The notes under the pieces are model-generated. The model was not told the DNA's origin and searched no databases. It saw only the letters and a program-made list of their open reading frames with translations. From contig JAUXSA010000035.1 in the NCBI GenBank assembly GCA_030681615.1, forward strand, positions 1-64,000: a stretch of 64,000 bases of DNA, written 5' to 3'. The position numbers and the translations under genes were made by a program. Positions 34,933-45,468 of the stretch are shown here, piece after piece; the first letter of the stretch is position 1, and each line of letters begins with the position of its first letter. Origin of the DNA: Bacteroidota bacterium. GTDB taxonomy: Bacteria; Bacteroidota; Bacteroidia; B-17B0; Aurantibacillaceae.

Positions 34933-37900
34933 ATGAGAAAAATTTTATTGTTAATCCCATCCGTTTTGTTTTTTTTCCATTCAATAAATTCTAATGCACA
35001 ATGCTTAACAATGGTCTGCCCTCCTAGTGTTACTGTTAATGCGGCAGCAAATGCTTGTTCAGCTGTTGTTTCATATACAACACCAACGGTAAATTGTTCA
35101 AACTGTACATCTAGTACACAAACATTTAATTACACCGGTGTTATGCAAAATTTTGTTGTTCCTGCCGGAGTAACCTCTATTAACATTTTAGCCAGAGGCG
35201 CCCAGGGCGGAAAGCATGCCAGTTCAACTTTTAGTCCCGGACTTGGTGCAGGTATGCGCGGTACTTTTATAGTTACACCTGGACAAACATTGAAAGTTTT
35301 AGTTGGCGAATGCCCTTCAATTACTACTGGTGGTGGTAATGGCGGCGGCGGCGGTAGTTTTGTTACAACTTTGGCAAATGTTCCAATGATAATTGCAGGC
35401 GGCGGCGGCGGTAGTTGTTTAACAACTTCATCAACTGCGCGCGATGGAAATGTTACAACAACAGGCGGTACAGGAGCCGCTGGTGGTGGTACAGGTGGAA
35501 CTGCCGGTAACGGCGGAAATGTTGGTGGTGCTGGTTTTCAATCTGGTGCCGGCGGAGGTTTATTAACGAATGGAGCCACCGGTTGGGCTGCAGGGTCTGG
35601 CGGTATTAGTTATATTGGTGGTGGTGCTGGTGGTTTGGTTGCTGCATGGGCTTTTGCACGTGGCGGTTACGGCGGCGGCGGACAAGGTTCTGCTTTTGTT
35701 GTTGGCGGCGGCGGTGGCGGTTATTCCGGTGGTGGTAGCGGTGGACACGTTGGTCCTGGTGGTGGTAACGGCGGTGGCGGCGGCTCATACAACATTGGTA
35801 CTTGTCAATCTAATACTACCGGTATAAATGTTGGACATGGCTCTGTCGTTTTTTCATGGGGCACTAGTACTGTAGTTCCGGTTTTAACAGCTGGTTTAGC
35901 AAGTGGGTCAAATTTTCCGGTGGGAACAACGGTTCAAACCTATACAGCAGGCGATTCTTTTGGTAATACAACTTCTTGTTCTGTTACTGTTACTGTTACA
36001 GATGTTACAACTCCAACCATTACTTGTCCTGCAAATGTTAGTCAGTGTAGCGCGATCGTAACGGGTATTGCACCTGTTTTAGTTTTAGACAATTGTCCAA
36101 CTGCTCCGGCAGTAACTTATTCTTTCTCCGGCGTAACAGCGGGTTCAGGCGCAAACAATGCCAGTGGTTCAACTTTTAATGTTGGTAATACTACTGTTAC
36201 ATATATTGCTACTGATCCTTCAGGAAATGTGGGTTCCTGTAGTTTTGTTGTAACGGCGGGTGTTTCTCCAACAATTTCTTCAACAACTACTAATTCTGTA
36301 ATTTGTTTGGGTGGTTCAACAACTTTAAATGGTGTGGGCGCCGCAACATATACCTGGTCGGGTGGGGTTACCAATGGTGTACCGTTTTCCCCAACCATAA
36401 CAACAACTTATACTTTAACAGGAACAAGTGCCAGTGGTTGTACAAACACAGCAGTAAGAACAATAACTGTAAATCCTTTACCTGTAATTATTACCAATAG
36501 TCCAACAGCTTGTGTTGGATCAAATATTAATTTAACCTCTAACGGCGGCACTGGCTATTCGTGGAGCGGACCTTTAGGTTACACATCACTCTTACAAAAT
36601 CCTGTAATTGGAGGAGCTACAACTGCCATGTCAGGAGTATACACTGTTACTGTAACGTCTGCTGCTGGTTGTTCGGCAACGGCAAATGCAAGTGTAACGG
36701 TAGTAAATACACCAACTGCAACTCTAGTTAGTAATTCGCCGGTTTGTTTGGGATCAACTTTAAGTTTTACAGCGGGTGGAGGAACAATAAATTTAACCGG
36801 ACCTAACGGTTTTGCATCTGCCGCAACTAACGCAAGTATTCCGGGTGTTACTGCATTGGCAAATGGCGTTTATACGTTAATAGTTACGGCAGGTACATGT
36901 ACTGCTTCAACTACTTCTGCAGTTGTAATAAATCCATTACCCGTTCCGTTAGCAAATAGTAATAGTCCGGTGTGTGTTGGCCAGCCAATTAATTTTACCG
37001 GTGCAGGTGGAACAACTTATACATGGACTGGTCCGGGATCTTATTCTTCAACAACTCAAAATCCAATTATAGCAACTGCACAGGCAACCAACGCCGGTGT
37101 TTATACATTATCGGTTACAAATGCAAACGGTTGTAAGAACTCTGTTACTACCAATGTTGTTATAAACCCTTTGCCGGTTATTGTTACTAATAGTCCAATT
37201 GCCTGTGTAAATACAAATATCAATTTAACTTCTAATGGTGGTACAGGTTATTCTTGGAGCGGTCCTTTAGGATACACTTCTTTAGTTCAAAATCCTGTTA
37301 TTGCCAATGCAACAACAGGTATGTCGGGAATTTACACAGTGACAGTAACAACTGCTGCGGGTTGTACTGCAACCGCTAACGCGAGTGTTACAGTGGTTAC
37401 ATTACCTGTGGCGGTTTTAAATTCTAACTCACCGGTTTGTTTAGGAGGCGCTTTAACTTTTACAGCAAGTGGCGGAACAATAAATTTAACAGGACCTAAC
37501 GGCTTTTTATCTGCCGTAGCTAATTCAACCATTACAAATGTTACCGCATTGGCAAACGGCATTTACACCTTGATAGTATCTGCAGGATCATGTACAGCCT
37601 CTACAACAGCTTCTGTTACCATAAATCCTTTACCGGTTCCTTTGGCAGGAAGTAATAGTCCGGTTTGTGTGGGACAACCAATTAACTTTACAGGTAATGG
37701 TGGAACAGGTTATGCCTGGAGTGGTCCCGGAGCGTATAGTTCAGGGGTTCAAAACCCTACCATAGCAGTTGCATCATCAACCAATGCAGGTGTTTATACT
37801 TTAACTGTAACTAATGCAAATGGTTGTACCAATACAATTACTACCAATGTTGCAATAAATCCTTTACCTGTAATTGCACCATTAAACAATCCAACAGTTT

Positions 37901-39804
37901 GTTTAAATACCAATATTAATTTAGGAGCTAATGGTGGAACAGGTTATGCATGGACGGGCCCGAATGCTTTTGTTTCAGGAGTTCAAAACCCGGTTATTGC
38001 TAACGCAACTGCAGCCATGGCCGGACCGTATACGGTTGTTGTTACCAGCGCTTTAGGTTGTACAAATTCTGCCATCTCAACGGTTGCGGTATTGCCATTA
38101 CCTACACCTGTAATTATTAACAATACACCTTGTGTGGGATCTGCTTTAAATTTAAACGGTAGTGGCGGCGCAACTTATGGATGGAACGGTCCAAACGGTT
38201 TTATTAACGCTACTCAAAACCCAACTATTACTAACGTTACTTTAGCAGCCAACGGAACTTATACTTTAGTAGCAACAGTTGGAACCTGCACCGCGAGCAT
38301 TACGCAGGTTATTACGGTGAATCCTTTACCTGTGCCTGTTGCTGCCAATAACGCACCAATTTGTGCTACCGGCAATGTAGTGCTAACGGGTAATGGTGGT
38401 GGAAATTATTCATGGACAGGGCCGTTAGGCTTTACCAGCGCGGTTCAAAATCCAACTATTACAAATGCTTTAAGCACACATTCAGGAAATTATATTTTAA
38501 CTGTAACCGATGCTAACGGTTGTCAGGCTTCAGCAACTACTTCGGTTAACGTACTTGCTAACCCTGCTGCTTTAGCAAACGGTGTAACAGTTTGTTTTGG
38601 TCAACCAGGTAATTTAACCGCTAATGGTGGAGTAAGTTATGCATGGAGCGGCCCTAACGGATTTAGTTCTAACCTGCAAAATCCAACTATTCCTGTTGTA
38701 AATAATCTTACAACCGGAAACTACAATGTTATTGTAACCGGTGCCAATACCTGTACAAGTTCAACAACTGCTAACGTAATTGCTAATACTTTACCCGTGC
38801 CAACTATTACATCAACTGCTAAAGCCTGTGTAAATAATCCTATTAGTTTACAAGGGTCTACCGGCTTTTTATTAAATCAGTGGACTGGACCAAACAATTT
38901 CTTATCTCCCAACGCTAATACAAGTTTTACCACAAACAGTACATCGCAAAGTGGTATTTATGTATTTAGTGTAACAGATGCTAATGGTTGCACTGGTTCT
39001 ACAAGCACTTTGGTTACAGTTGATCCTTTACCGGTTGGTACTTTGGTTAGTGATGGTAAAAGCAGTTGCGTTCCTTTCTGCGCTAATTTTTCGGTAAACA
39101 ATAGTATAACTACTTCTACAATTGTAAATGTTAGCTGGAGTATTAATAACCAAACATTTGTTAGTCCGTTATTAAGTTATTGTTTTAATATAGGAGGTAA
39201 TTATCCGGTTAAAGCAAGTTTTACAGATAATAATGGTTGTGCCAATACAACTACATTTGCCATTAGCGCTTACAATGCACCGCGTGCAGATTTTGAATTC
39301 TCGCCATTAAAACCTGTTGAAGGCATTGATAATGTGATGTTCACAAATACATCTACCGGAACTAATACTGCATGGCACTGGTACTTTACAAACCTGAATG
39401 GTTATAACACTTCGCAACAGAACACTTCTTACTTATTTCAGGAACCCGGTACTTATGCAGTAGCCATGGTTGTTACTAACAAATGGGGTTGTTCAGATAC
39501 AGTTGTAAAAGCAATTGATATTTTAGAGGATCAGACATTATTTGTACCTAATTCATTTACACCAAATGGTGATGGACTGAACGAGATCTTCCAACCAAAA
39601 GGAAAAGGTTTTGCGAAATTTAATATGCAGGTGTTTAACCGTTGGGGACAAAAAATATACGAGACCAACGAATTTACTGGTGGATGGGATGGAACTTTCC
39701 AGGGTAAAGAATGCCAACAGGATTCTTACGTTTGGAAAATTACTGTTACCTATCCGCAAAGTAAAGTGAAACAGTATACAGGGCATGTTACTTTGAATAG
39801 GTAA
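34933..39804 (+). CDS. giant glycine-rich/HYR/Ig-repeat surface protein, T9SS type B sorting domain
   Basis: 1623 residues from ATG 34933 (MRKILLLIPSVLF, signal peptide ending SNAQ). In order: a short Cys-containing domain, a glycine-rich domain (about 75-320; VPAGVTSINILARGAQGG, then long Gly runs, as in Gly_rich/ALK-like modules), a HYR domain (ITCPANVSQC...YIATDPSGN), about eleven Ig-like repeats of ~77 residues (ACVGSNINLTSNGGTGYSWSGP type) arranged as a threefold super-repeat, a PKD-like domain, and a type B C-terminal domain (FVPNSFTPNGDGLNE, FNRWGQKIYE, GGWDGTFQG). It would be secreted by T9SS to the surface. Unlike the PKD protein it has no PorP/SprF gene next to it. Confidence 0.92.
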   Translation: MRKILLLIPSVLFFFHSINSNAQCLTMVCPPSVTVNAAANACSAVVSYTTPTVNCSNCTSSTQTFNYTGVMQNFVVPAGVTSINILARGAQGGKHASSTFSPGLGAGMRGTFIVTPGQTLKVLVGECPSITTGGGNGGGGGSFVTTLANVPMIIAGGGGGSCLTTSSTARDGNVTTTGGTGAAGGGTGGTAGNGGNVGGAGFQSGAGGGLLTNGATGWAAGSGGISYIGGGAGGLVAAWAFARGGYGGGGQGSAFVVGGGGGGYSGGGSGGHVGPGGGNGGGGGSYNIGTCQSNTTGINVGHGSVVFSWGTSTVVPVLTAGLASGSNFPVGTTVQTYTAGDSFGNTTSCSVTVTVTDVTTPTITCPANVSQCSAIVTGIAPVLVLDNCPTAPAVTYSFSGVTAGSGANNASGSTFNVGNTTVTYIATDPSGNVGSCSFVVTAGVSPTISSTTTNSVICLGGSTTLNGVGAATYTWSGGVTNGVPFSPTITTTYTLTGTSASGCTNTAVRTITVNPLPVIITNSPTACVGSNINLTSNGGTGYSWSGPLGYTSLLQNPVIGGATTAMSGVYTVTVTSAAGCSATANASVTVVNTPTATLVSNSPVCLGSTLSFTAGGGTINLTGPNGFASAATNASIPGVTALANGVYTLIVTAGTCTASTTSAVVINPLPVPLANSNSPVCVGQPINFTGAGGTTYTWTGPGSYSSTTQNPIIATAQATNAGVYTLSVTNANGCKNSVTTNVVINPLPVIVTNSPIACVNTNINLTSNGGTGYSWSGPLGYTSLVQNPVIANATTGMSGIYTVTVTTAAGCTATANASVTVVTLPVAVLNSNSPVCLGGALTFTASGGTINLTGPNGFLSAVANSTITNVTALANGIYTLIVSAGSCTASTTASVTINPLPVPLAGSNSPVCVGQPINFTGNGGTGYAWSGPGAYSSGVQNPTIAVASSTNAGVYTLTVTNANGCTNTITTNVAINPLPVIAPLNNPTVCLNTNINLGANGGTGYAWTGPNAFVSGVQNPVIANATAAMAGPYTVVVTSALGCTNSAISTVAVLPLPTPVIINNTPCVGSALNLNGSGGATYGWNGPNGFINATQNPTITNVTLAANGTYTLVATVGTCTASITQVITVNPLPVPVAANNAPICATGNVVLTGNGGGNYSWTGPLGFTSAVQNPTITNALSTHSGNYILTVTDANGCQASATTSVNVLANPAALANGVTVCFGQPGNLTANGGVSYAWSGPNGFSSNLQNPTIPVVNNLTTGNYNVIVTGANTCTSSTTANVIANTLPVPTITSTAKACVNNPISLQGSTGFLLNQWTGPNNFLSPNANTSFTTNSTSQSGIYVFSVTDANGCTGSTSTLVTVDPLPVGTLVSDGKSSCVPFCANFSVNNSITTSTIVNVSWSINNQTFVSPLLSYCFNIGGNYPVKASFTDNNGCANTTTFAISAYNAPRADFEFSPLKPVEGIDNVMFTNTSTGTNTAWHWYFTNLNGYNTSQQNTSYLFQEPGTYAVAMVVTNKWGCSDTVVKAIDILEDQTLFVPNSFTPNGDGLNEIFQPKGKGFAKFNMQVFNRWGQKIYETNEFTGGWDGTFQGKECQQDSYVWKITVTYPQSKVKQYTGHVTLNR
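35325..35795 (+). repeat. glycine-codon (GGN) rich tract
   Basis: Runs of ggc/ggt codons (for example ggcggcggcggcggt near 35341 and 35400) encode the poly-glycine part of the type B protein. It is locally far more GC-rich than its surroundings and gives artefactual antisense open frames. Confidence 0.8.
36475..38553 (+). repeat. three 693-bp super-repeats in the type B protein gene
   Basis: The module beginning at NPLPV recurs at 36475, 37168 and 37861, exactly 693 bp (231 codons) apart. Each super-unit contains three Ig-like repeats of different type (A: NINLTSNGGTGYSW; B: a GTCTAS/GSCTAS ending; C: PVCVGQPINFTG). The first two super-units are the most alike; the third has diverged. Confidence 0.8.
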
Positions 39805-39832
39805 AATTCAAAAAATATAATTTAAAATTAAA

Positions 39833-39858
39833 AAGAGGGCTGTGAGGCTCTCTTTTTT
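39833..39858 (+). terminator. terminator behind the type B protein gene
   Basis: A short imperfect hairpin (aagag...ctctt) followed by seven T residues, 30 bp after the stop codon. Confidence 0.6.
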
Positions 39859-39942
39859 TGTTTAATACGCACTAATAGTACCTGCCCATCTTCTTTATCC
39901 AAGATTGTCTTAACATCGCTTATAATGACGGGTTATTCAAAA

Positions 39943-39973
39943 CAAAAAACCCCACATCTCTGCAGGGCTTTTA
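39943..39973 (-). terminator. terminator of clpC
   Basis: On the minus strand aagccc...ggggtt is a hairpin with one mismatch followed by a T run, located after the clpC stop. Confidence 0.6.
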
Positions 39974-40006
39974 ATTTATCATCTAAAATTTATAATTTAA
40001 GATCTC

Positions 40007-42556
40007 TTAAGCTTTATCTTCTTTCTTACCTTTTTTTGCTTTTGGTTTGTGAGTAGAAACTACAACTTCATCTTTTTCTTTATTATAATCTACTTCTATC
40101 TCATCACCTTCGGCTAAATTATTTTTAATGATCTCTTCTGCCATAGGATCTTCAAGGTACTTCTGAATGGCACGTTTTAAAGGCCTTGCACCGTAATTAA
40201 CATCATAACCTTTTTCAACAATATAATCTTTTGCAGCATCAGTAATTTTAATAGTGTAACCTAAACCAGTAACACGACCAAATAAATGTCCTAATTCAAT
40301 ATCAATGATCTTATGAATGTCTGCTTTCTCTAAAGAGTTAAACATTACCACATCATCAATACGGTTTAAGAACTCAGGTGCAAATGCTTTCTTTAATGCA
40401 TTTTGAATAATACCTTGCGAAGCTTCATCTTCACCTTCTTTACGGGCTTGTGTACCAAAACCAACACCTGTACCAAAGTCTTTTAACTGACGGGCGCCAA
40501 TGTTAGAGGTCATGATGATGATAGTATTCTTAAAATCGATCTTACGTCCTAAACTATCAGTCAATTGTCCATCATCTAAAACCTGTAACAACATGTTAAA
40601 TACATCCGGATGTGCTTTTTCTATCTCATCCAATAAAATAACAGCGTAGGGGTGACGACGAACTTTTTCAGTTAATTGTCCACCTTCTTCATAACCAACG
40701 TAGCCCGGAGGCGCGCCAATTAAACGGGTTACAGCAAATTTTTCCATGTACTCGCTCATGTCGATACGAATTAACGCATCATCATTATCAAATAAATGTC
40801 TTGCTAATATTTTCGCCAATTGTGTTTTACCAACACCGGTTGGACCTAAAAATATAAATGAACCAATTGGTTTATTAGGATCTTTTAATCCGGCACGGTT
40901 ACGTTGAATTGCTTTTACGACTTTAGCAACAGCTTTTTCCTGGCCAATAACTTTACCTGTAATAAGCTCGTTCATTTTAACCAGCTTATCGCTTTCGTTC
41001 TGGTTAACACGTTGTACAGGTACGCCGCTCATCATACTTACCACATCCGCTACATTATCTTCGGTAACACTAATACGGTTCTGTTTGGTTTCTTCCTCCC
41101 AGGCTTTTTTAGCAACTTCTAATTCTGTTTGCAATTGTTTTTCGGTATCGCGTAAACGTGCAGCCTCTTCGTATTTTTGAGAACGAACAACCTGATTTTT
41201 TAGTTCTTTAATATCTTCGATCTTTTTCTCGATCTCTAAAATATTTTCAGGAACATTAATGTTGGTAATATGCACACGACTTCCTGCCTCATCTAAAGCA
41301 TCAATAGCTTTATCGGGTAAGTGTCTGTCAGTAATATATCTTGCAGTTAAAGTAACACAAGCTTTAATAGCTTCGTCAGTATACGTTACGTTATGATGTT
41401 CTTCGTATTTTGATTTAATGTTATTTAAGATCTGTAATGTTTCATCCGGTGTAGCCGGCTCAATTAATACTTTTTGAAAACGACGCTCTAAAGCACCATC
41501 TTTTTCGATGTACTGACGGTACTCATCTAAAGTAGTTGCACCAATACATTGTATCTCACCACGCGCTAAAGCGGGTTTAAACATGTTGCTGGCATCCAAA
41601 CTTCCGCTTGCACCACCTGCACCAATAATTGTGTGGATCTCATCAATGAATAAAATAACATCAGGCGATTTTTCCAATTCGTTCATTACCGCTTTCATAC
41701 GCTCTTCGAATTGGCCACGGTATTTTGTACCTGCCACTAAAGATGCAAGATCTAACGTAACAACACGTTTGCCAAATAACACACGCGATACTTTGCGTTG
41801 TACAATACGTAAAGCCAAACCTTCGGCAATACTTGATTTACCCACACCGGGCTCACCAATTAAAATCGGGTTGTTCTTTTTACGACGCGATAATATTTGT
41901 GATACACGTTCAATTTCTTTCTCGCGGCCAACAACAGGATCTAATTTTCCATCCTCTGCCATTTTTGTTAGATCTCTACCAAAATTGTCAAGCACAGGCG
42001 TTTTTGATTTGCTTTCACCTTGTTTCTTTTGGTTACCGGGATTACTTGCACCACCAAAATTCGATTCTTCACTTTCATCTTCATCGCCACCGGTAGCAGA
42101 GTTCTCTATTTTACCTGGGTTATCTAAAAAGCCTTCTAATTCTGCACGTACGGCATCATAATCAACGCCAGACTTAATTAAGGTCTTGGTAACCACATTA
42201 TCGTTATCTTTTAAAATACACAACAATAAATGCTCTGTGCCAATTTGTATAGACTTAAAGGTTTTTGCCTCCAGATATGTCAGTTTTAATGTCTTTTCGG
42301 CTTGTTTTACCAATGGGATGTTTGCCAGGTTGTTGGATTTGCGCAATCCGGGAGTTAAGTTTTGTTCAATGTTCCTTCGAAGTTCAGTAACATCTACTCC
42401 TAAATTCTTTAATAAACGCATGCCAACACCGTCTCCTTCTCTAATCATACCAAGCATCAGGTGTTCTAATCCAATATAATCGTGCCCTAATCTTAAAGCC
42501 TCTTCACGGCTGTAGGTAATAACATCTTTTACCCTGGGCGAAAATTTTGCTTCCAT
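40007..42556 (-). CDS. clpC: ATP-dependent Clp protease ATP-binding subunit ClpC
   Basis: 849 residues. Two Clp-N repeats (about 1-150; EEALRLGHDYIGLEHLMLGM, EAKTFKSIQIGTEHLLLCIL), a linker with low complexity, AAA+ domain 1 (GEPGVGKSS, LFIDEIHTIIGAG), a middle coiled-coil with UVR-like YEEAARLRDTEKQL, and AAA+ domain 2 (GPTGVGKTQ, LLDEIEKAHPDVFN). The C terminus is Lys-rich (KAKKGKKEDKA). It unfolds substrates for ClpP. The ClpP-binding loop VGFGTQ region lies after MTSNIGARQL. Divergent from gyrA across 270 bp. Confidence 0.97.
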   Translation of the reverse strand: MEAKFSPRVKDVITYSREEALRLGHDYIGLEHLMLGMIREGDGVGMRLLKNLGVDVTELRRNIEQNLTPGLRKSNNLANIPLVKQAEKTLKLTYLEAKTFKSIQIGTEHLLLCILKDNDNVVTKTLIKSGVDYDAVRAELEGFLDNPGKIENSATGGDEDESEESNFGGASNPGNQKKQGESKSKTPVLDNFGRDLTKMAEDGKLDPVVGREKEIERVSQILSRRKKNNPILIGEPGVGKSSIAEGLALRIVQRKVSRVLFGKRVVTLDLASLVAGTKYRGQFEERMKAVMNELEKSPDVILFIDEIHTIIGAGGASGSLDASNMFKPALARGEIQCIGATTLDEYRQYIEKDGALERRFQKVLIEPATPDETLQILNNIKSKYEEHHNVTYTDEAIKACVTLTARYITDRHLPDKAIDALDEAGSRVHITNINVPENILEIEKKIEDIKELKNQVVRSQKYEEAARLRDTEKQLQTELEVAKKAWEEETKQNRISVTEDNVADVVSMMSGVPVQRVNQNESDKLVKMNELITGKVIGQEKAVAKVVKAIQRNRAGLKDPNKPIGSFIFLGPTGVGKTQLAKILARHLFDNDDALIRIDMSEYMEKFAVTRLIGAPPGYVGYEEGGQLTEKVRRHPYAVILLDEIEKAHPDVFNMLLQVLDDGQLTDSLGRKIDFKNTIIIMTSNIGARQLKDFGTGVGFGTQARKEGEDEASQGIIQNALKKAFAPEFLNRIDDVVMFNSLEKADIHKIIDIELGHLFGRVTGLGYTIKITDAAKDYIVEKGYDVNYGARPLKRAIQKYLEDPMAEEIIKNNLAEGDEIEVDYNKEKDEVVVSTHKPKAKKGKKEDKA

Positions 42557-42826
42557 AAATTGTTCCTTTTAATAAGTGAAATTACATATATAATGCCAAA
42601 CTCAAAAATAGATTAAAATAATTGGTTTGATGTATTTTATAAGTGGTTTTTTTAACAATATTTTTGTTGATAAGTTTTGCGTGTATTTGTTGATTTTTCG
42701 GTACTTTCATGGGTTCAAAGTTCAATTTTTTATACGCAATTATTTAACGATAGTTTCGTTTAAATCATCTGACAAAAGAGCATTAAATTAAAGGTAGTAA
42801 ATTAAAAATTAAATAAAGAAAAGAGT

Positions 42827-45400
42827 ATGGCTGACGGAGAAAAAATTATTCCGATTAATATTGAAGATGAAATGAAAACTGCTTACATCGATTATTCGAT
42901 GTCTGTAATTGTATCACGTGCTTTACCTGATGTGCGCGATGGCTTGAAGCCAGTGCATCGCAGGGTTTTATACGGTATGTTAGACCTTGGTGTTTTGCAC
43001 AACCGCCCTTATAAAAAATCTGCCCGTATTGTGGGGGAGGTTCTTGGAAAGTACCATCCACATGGCGATTCATCAGTTTATGATACCATGGTGCGTATGG
43101 CGCAGGACTGGAGTTTGAGATATATGTTGGTAGACGGGCAGGGAAATTTTGGTTCTATAGATGGCGATCCGCCAGCAGCAATGCGTTACACAGAGGTGCG
43201 TTTCCGTAAGATAGCTGAAGAAATGTTAGCTGATATTGAAAAAGATACTGTTGATTTTCGCCCCAATTTTGACGATTCGTTAACAGAGCCTACGGTTATG
43301 CCTTCGCGTATCCCAAATTTATTAATGAACGGAGCTTCAGGAATTGCTGTAGGTATGGCCACAAACATGGCGCCACACAACATTACTGAAAGTATTAACG
43401 CTATTTTAGCTTACATAGATAACCGCGAAATTGATATCGATGGTTTGATGAAACATATTAAAGCTCCAGATTTTCCTACAGGCGGAACCATTTATGGTTT
43501 TGAAGGTGTAAAAGAAGCTTTCCACACTGGTCGTGGTCGTGTAGTTATGCGCGCCAAAGCAAATGTAGAACCGGTTGGAAATCGCGAAAGAATTATTGTT
43601 ACAGAAATTCCTTATCAAATTAACAAGGCGGAAATGATAAAACGCCAGTGGGAATTATGTAACGAGAAAAAAATTGAAGGCATTAGCGAGATCCGCGATG
43701 AAAGTAATCGTGAAGGTATGCGTATTGTGTACGAATTACGCAGCGATGCAATTTCGAATGTTGTATTAAATAATTTATACAAGTATTCTGCTTTACAAAC
43801 TTCATTCTCAATTAATAACGTTGTATTAGTAAAGGGTCGCCCTCAAATGCTGAACCTTAAAGATATGATCGTTCATTTTGTGGAGCACAGGCATGAAGTA
43901 GTTGTGCGTCGTACAAAATACGAATTGGCACAGGCAGAAAAACGCGCGCACATTTTACAAGGTTTATTAATTGCACTCGATCACTTAGACGAAGTAATTA
44001 AAATTATCCGCGAAAGCGAAAGTCCGGATATTGCCCGCGATGAATTAATAAGCAAATTTAGTTTATCGGATATTCAGGCACGTGCTATTTTAGATATGCG
44101 TTTAAGAACTTTAACAGGACTTGAGCGTGATAAAATTAAAGCTGAGTACGATGAGTTAATGAAAACCATTGCTCATTTGAACGAGATCTTAAATAATGAA
44201 GTGTTACGTTACACGATTATTAAAGATGAGTTAATTGAAATAAAAGATAAATATGGCGATGAACGCCGCACAGATATTGTTTACTCTGGTGATGATCTTA
44301 AAGTAGAAGACATGATAGCCGATGAAGATGTTGTTATTACAATTTCGCACATGGGTTATATGAAACGTACTAATTTAGATGAGTACCGCGCGCAAGGCAG
44401 AGGTGGTAAAGGAAGCAAAGGATCTAACACCCGCGAGGAAGATTTTATTGAGCACATGTTCATTGCAAGTACACACAATTATTTATTATTGTTCACCGAA
44501 AAAGGACAGTGTTATTGGTTGCGTGCTTACGAAGTACCGGAAGGAACAAAAACGAGCAAAGGACGCGCTATTCAAAATTTAATTAGCATTGCGCCTGATG
44601 ATAAAGTAAAAGCATTTATTAATGTTACCAGCTTAAGTGATGAAGAATATATCAATAATAACTTCATTGTTTTGGCAACTAAAAATGGTATCATTAAAAA
44701 AACAACTTTAGAGGCTTATACACGTCCGCGTGCTAATGGTATTAACGCTGTAACTATTCGCGAAGGCGATATTTTATTAGAAGCGGCTTTAACCAACGGT
44801 AAGAACGAAATTATGCTTGCCACCAAATTAGGTAAGGTTTGTCGTTTTAACGAATCCAAAGTACGTCCGATGGGTAGAAATGCTTCCGGTGTAATTGGAA
44901 TCGATCTAAACGACGAGGAAGGCGGAAATAATGAGGTTATTGGTATGATCTGTATTGATGATATGAATGCTAACGTTTTAGTGGTTTCAGAAAAAGGTTA
45001 TGGTAAACGTTCTGATATTGAAGAATACCGTGTTACTAACCGTGGCGGAAAAGGTGTAAAAACAATTAATATAACTGATAAAACAGGAAATTTAGTTGGA
45101 ATTAAATCGGTTACCGATGCTAATGATCTAATGATCATTACAAAAAATGGTATCACTATCCGTTTAAATGTAAGTGCGCTTCGTGTAATGGGAAGAGCAA
45201 CGCAGGGTGTTCGTTTAATTAATATTTCTGAAACTGATGAGATCGCTGCAGTAACAAAAGTAGATCACGAAGATGAAGAAGGAACCGAAAGCGCAGTTAT
45301 AGGCACAGATATTAACCTTAACGGTCAAAGCAATGATTCAACCGGAGAAACGGATACACCAACCGGAGAAACTGATGCGCCAACTGATATTAAAGAGTAA
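42827..45400 (+). CDS. gyrA: DNA gyrase subunit A
   Basis: 857 residues. The N-terminal breakage-reunion domain has [41 protein letters not shown] (quinolone-resistance region) and the catalytic Tyr121 in AMRYTEVRF. The tower and coiled-coil follow, and the C-terminal beta-pinwheel contains the GyrA box variant [10 protein letters not shown]. Together with GyrB it introduces negative supercoils. The tail carries a small duplication, [14 protein letters not shown]. The pinwheel box and length favour gyrase over ParC. Confidence 0.96.
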   Translation: MADGEKIIPINIEDEMKTAYIDYSMSVIVSRALPDVRDGLKPVHRRVLYGMLDLGVLHNRPYKKSARIVGEVLGKYHPHGDSSVYDTMVRMAQDWSLRYMLVDGQGNFGSIDGDPPAAMRYTEVRFRKIAEEMLADIEKDTVDFRPNFDDSLTEPTVMPSRIPNLLMNGASGIAVGMATNMAPHNITESINAILAYIDNREIDIDGLMKHIKAPDFPTGGTIYGFEGVKEAFHTGRGRVVMRAKANVEPVGNRERIIVTEIPYQINKAEMIKRQWELCNEKKIEGISEIRDESNREGMRIVYELRSDAISNVVLNNLYKYSALQTSFSINNVVLVKGRPQMLNLKDMIVHFVEHRHEVVVRRTKYELAQAEKRAHILQGLLIALDHLDEVIKIIRESESPDIARDELISKFSLSDIQARAILDMRLRTLTGLERDKIKAEYDELMKTIAHLNEILNNEVLRYTIIKDELIEIKDKYGDERRTDIVYSGDDLKVEDMIADEDVVITISHMGYMKRTNLDEYRAQGRGGKGSKGSNTREEDFIEHMFIASTHNYLLLFTEKGQCYWLRAYEVPEGTKTSKGRAIQNLISIAPDDKVKAFINVTSLSDEEYINNNFIVLATKNGIIKKTTLEAYTRPRANGINAVTIREGDILLEAALTNGKNEIMLATKLGKVCRFNESKVRPMGRNASGVIGIDLNDEEGGNNEVIGMICIDDMNANVLVVSEKGYGKRSDIEEYRVTNRGGKGVKTINITDKTGNLVGIKSVTDANDLMIITKNGITIRLNVSALRVMGRATQGVRLINISETDEIAAVTKVDHEDEEGTESAVIGTDINLNGQSNDSTGETDTPTGETDAPTDIKE

Positions 45401-45468
45401 AAAATGTTAAATACCAAAATTTGGTATGTAAATTGAAAAAGTAAACGTCGTATATAAAAAGACATCTT

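Noticed and set aside
41583-42161. 192-codon frame opposite clpC
   Set aside because: Antisense shadow; ClpC is unmistakable on the other strand.
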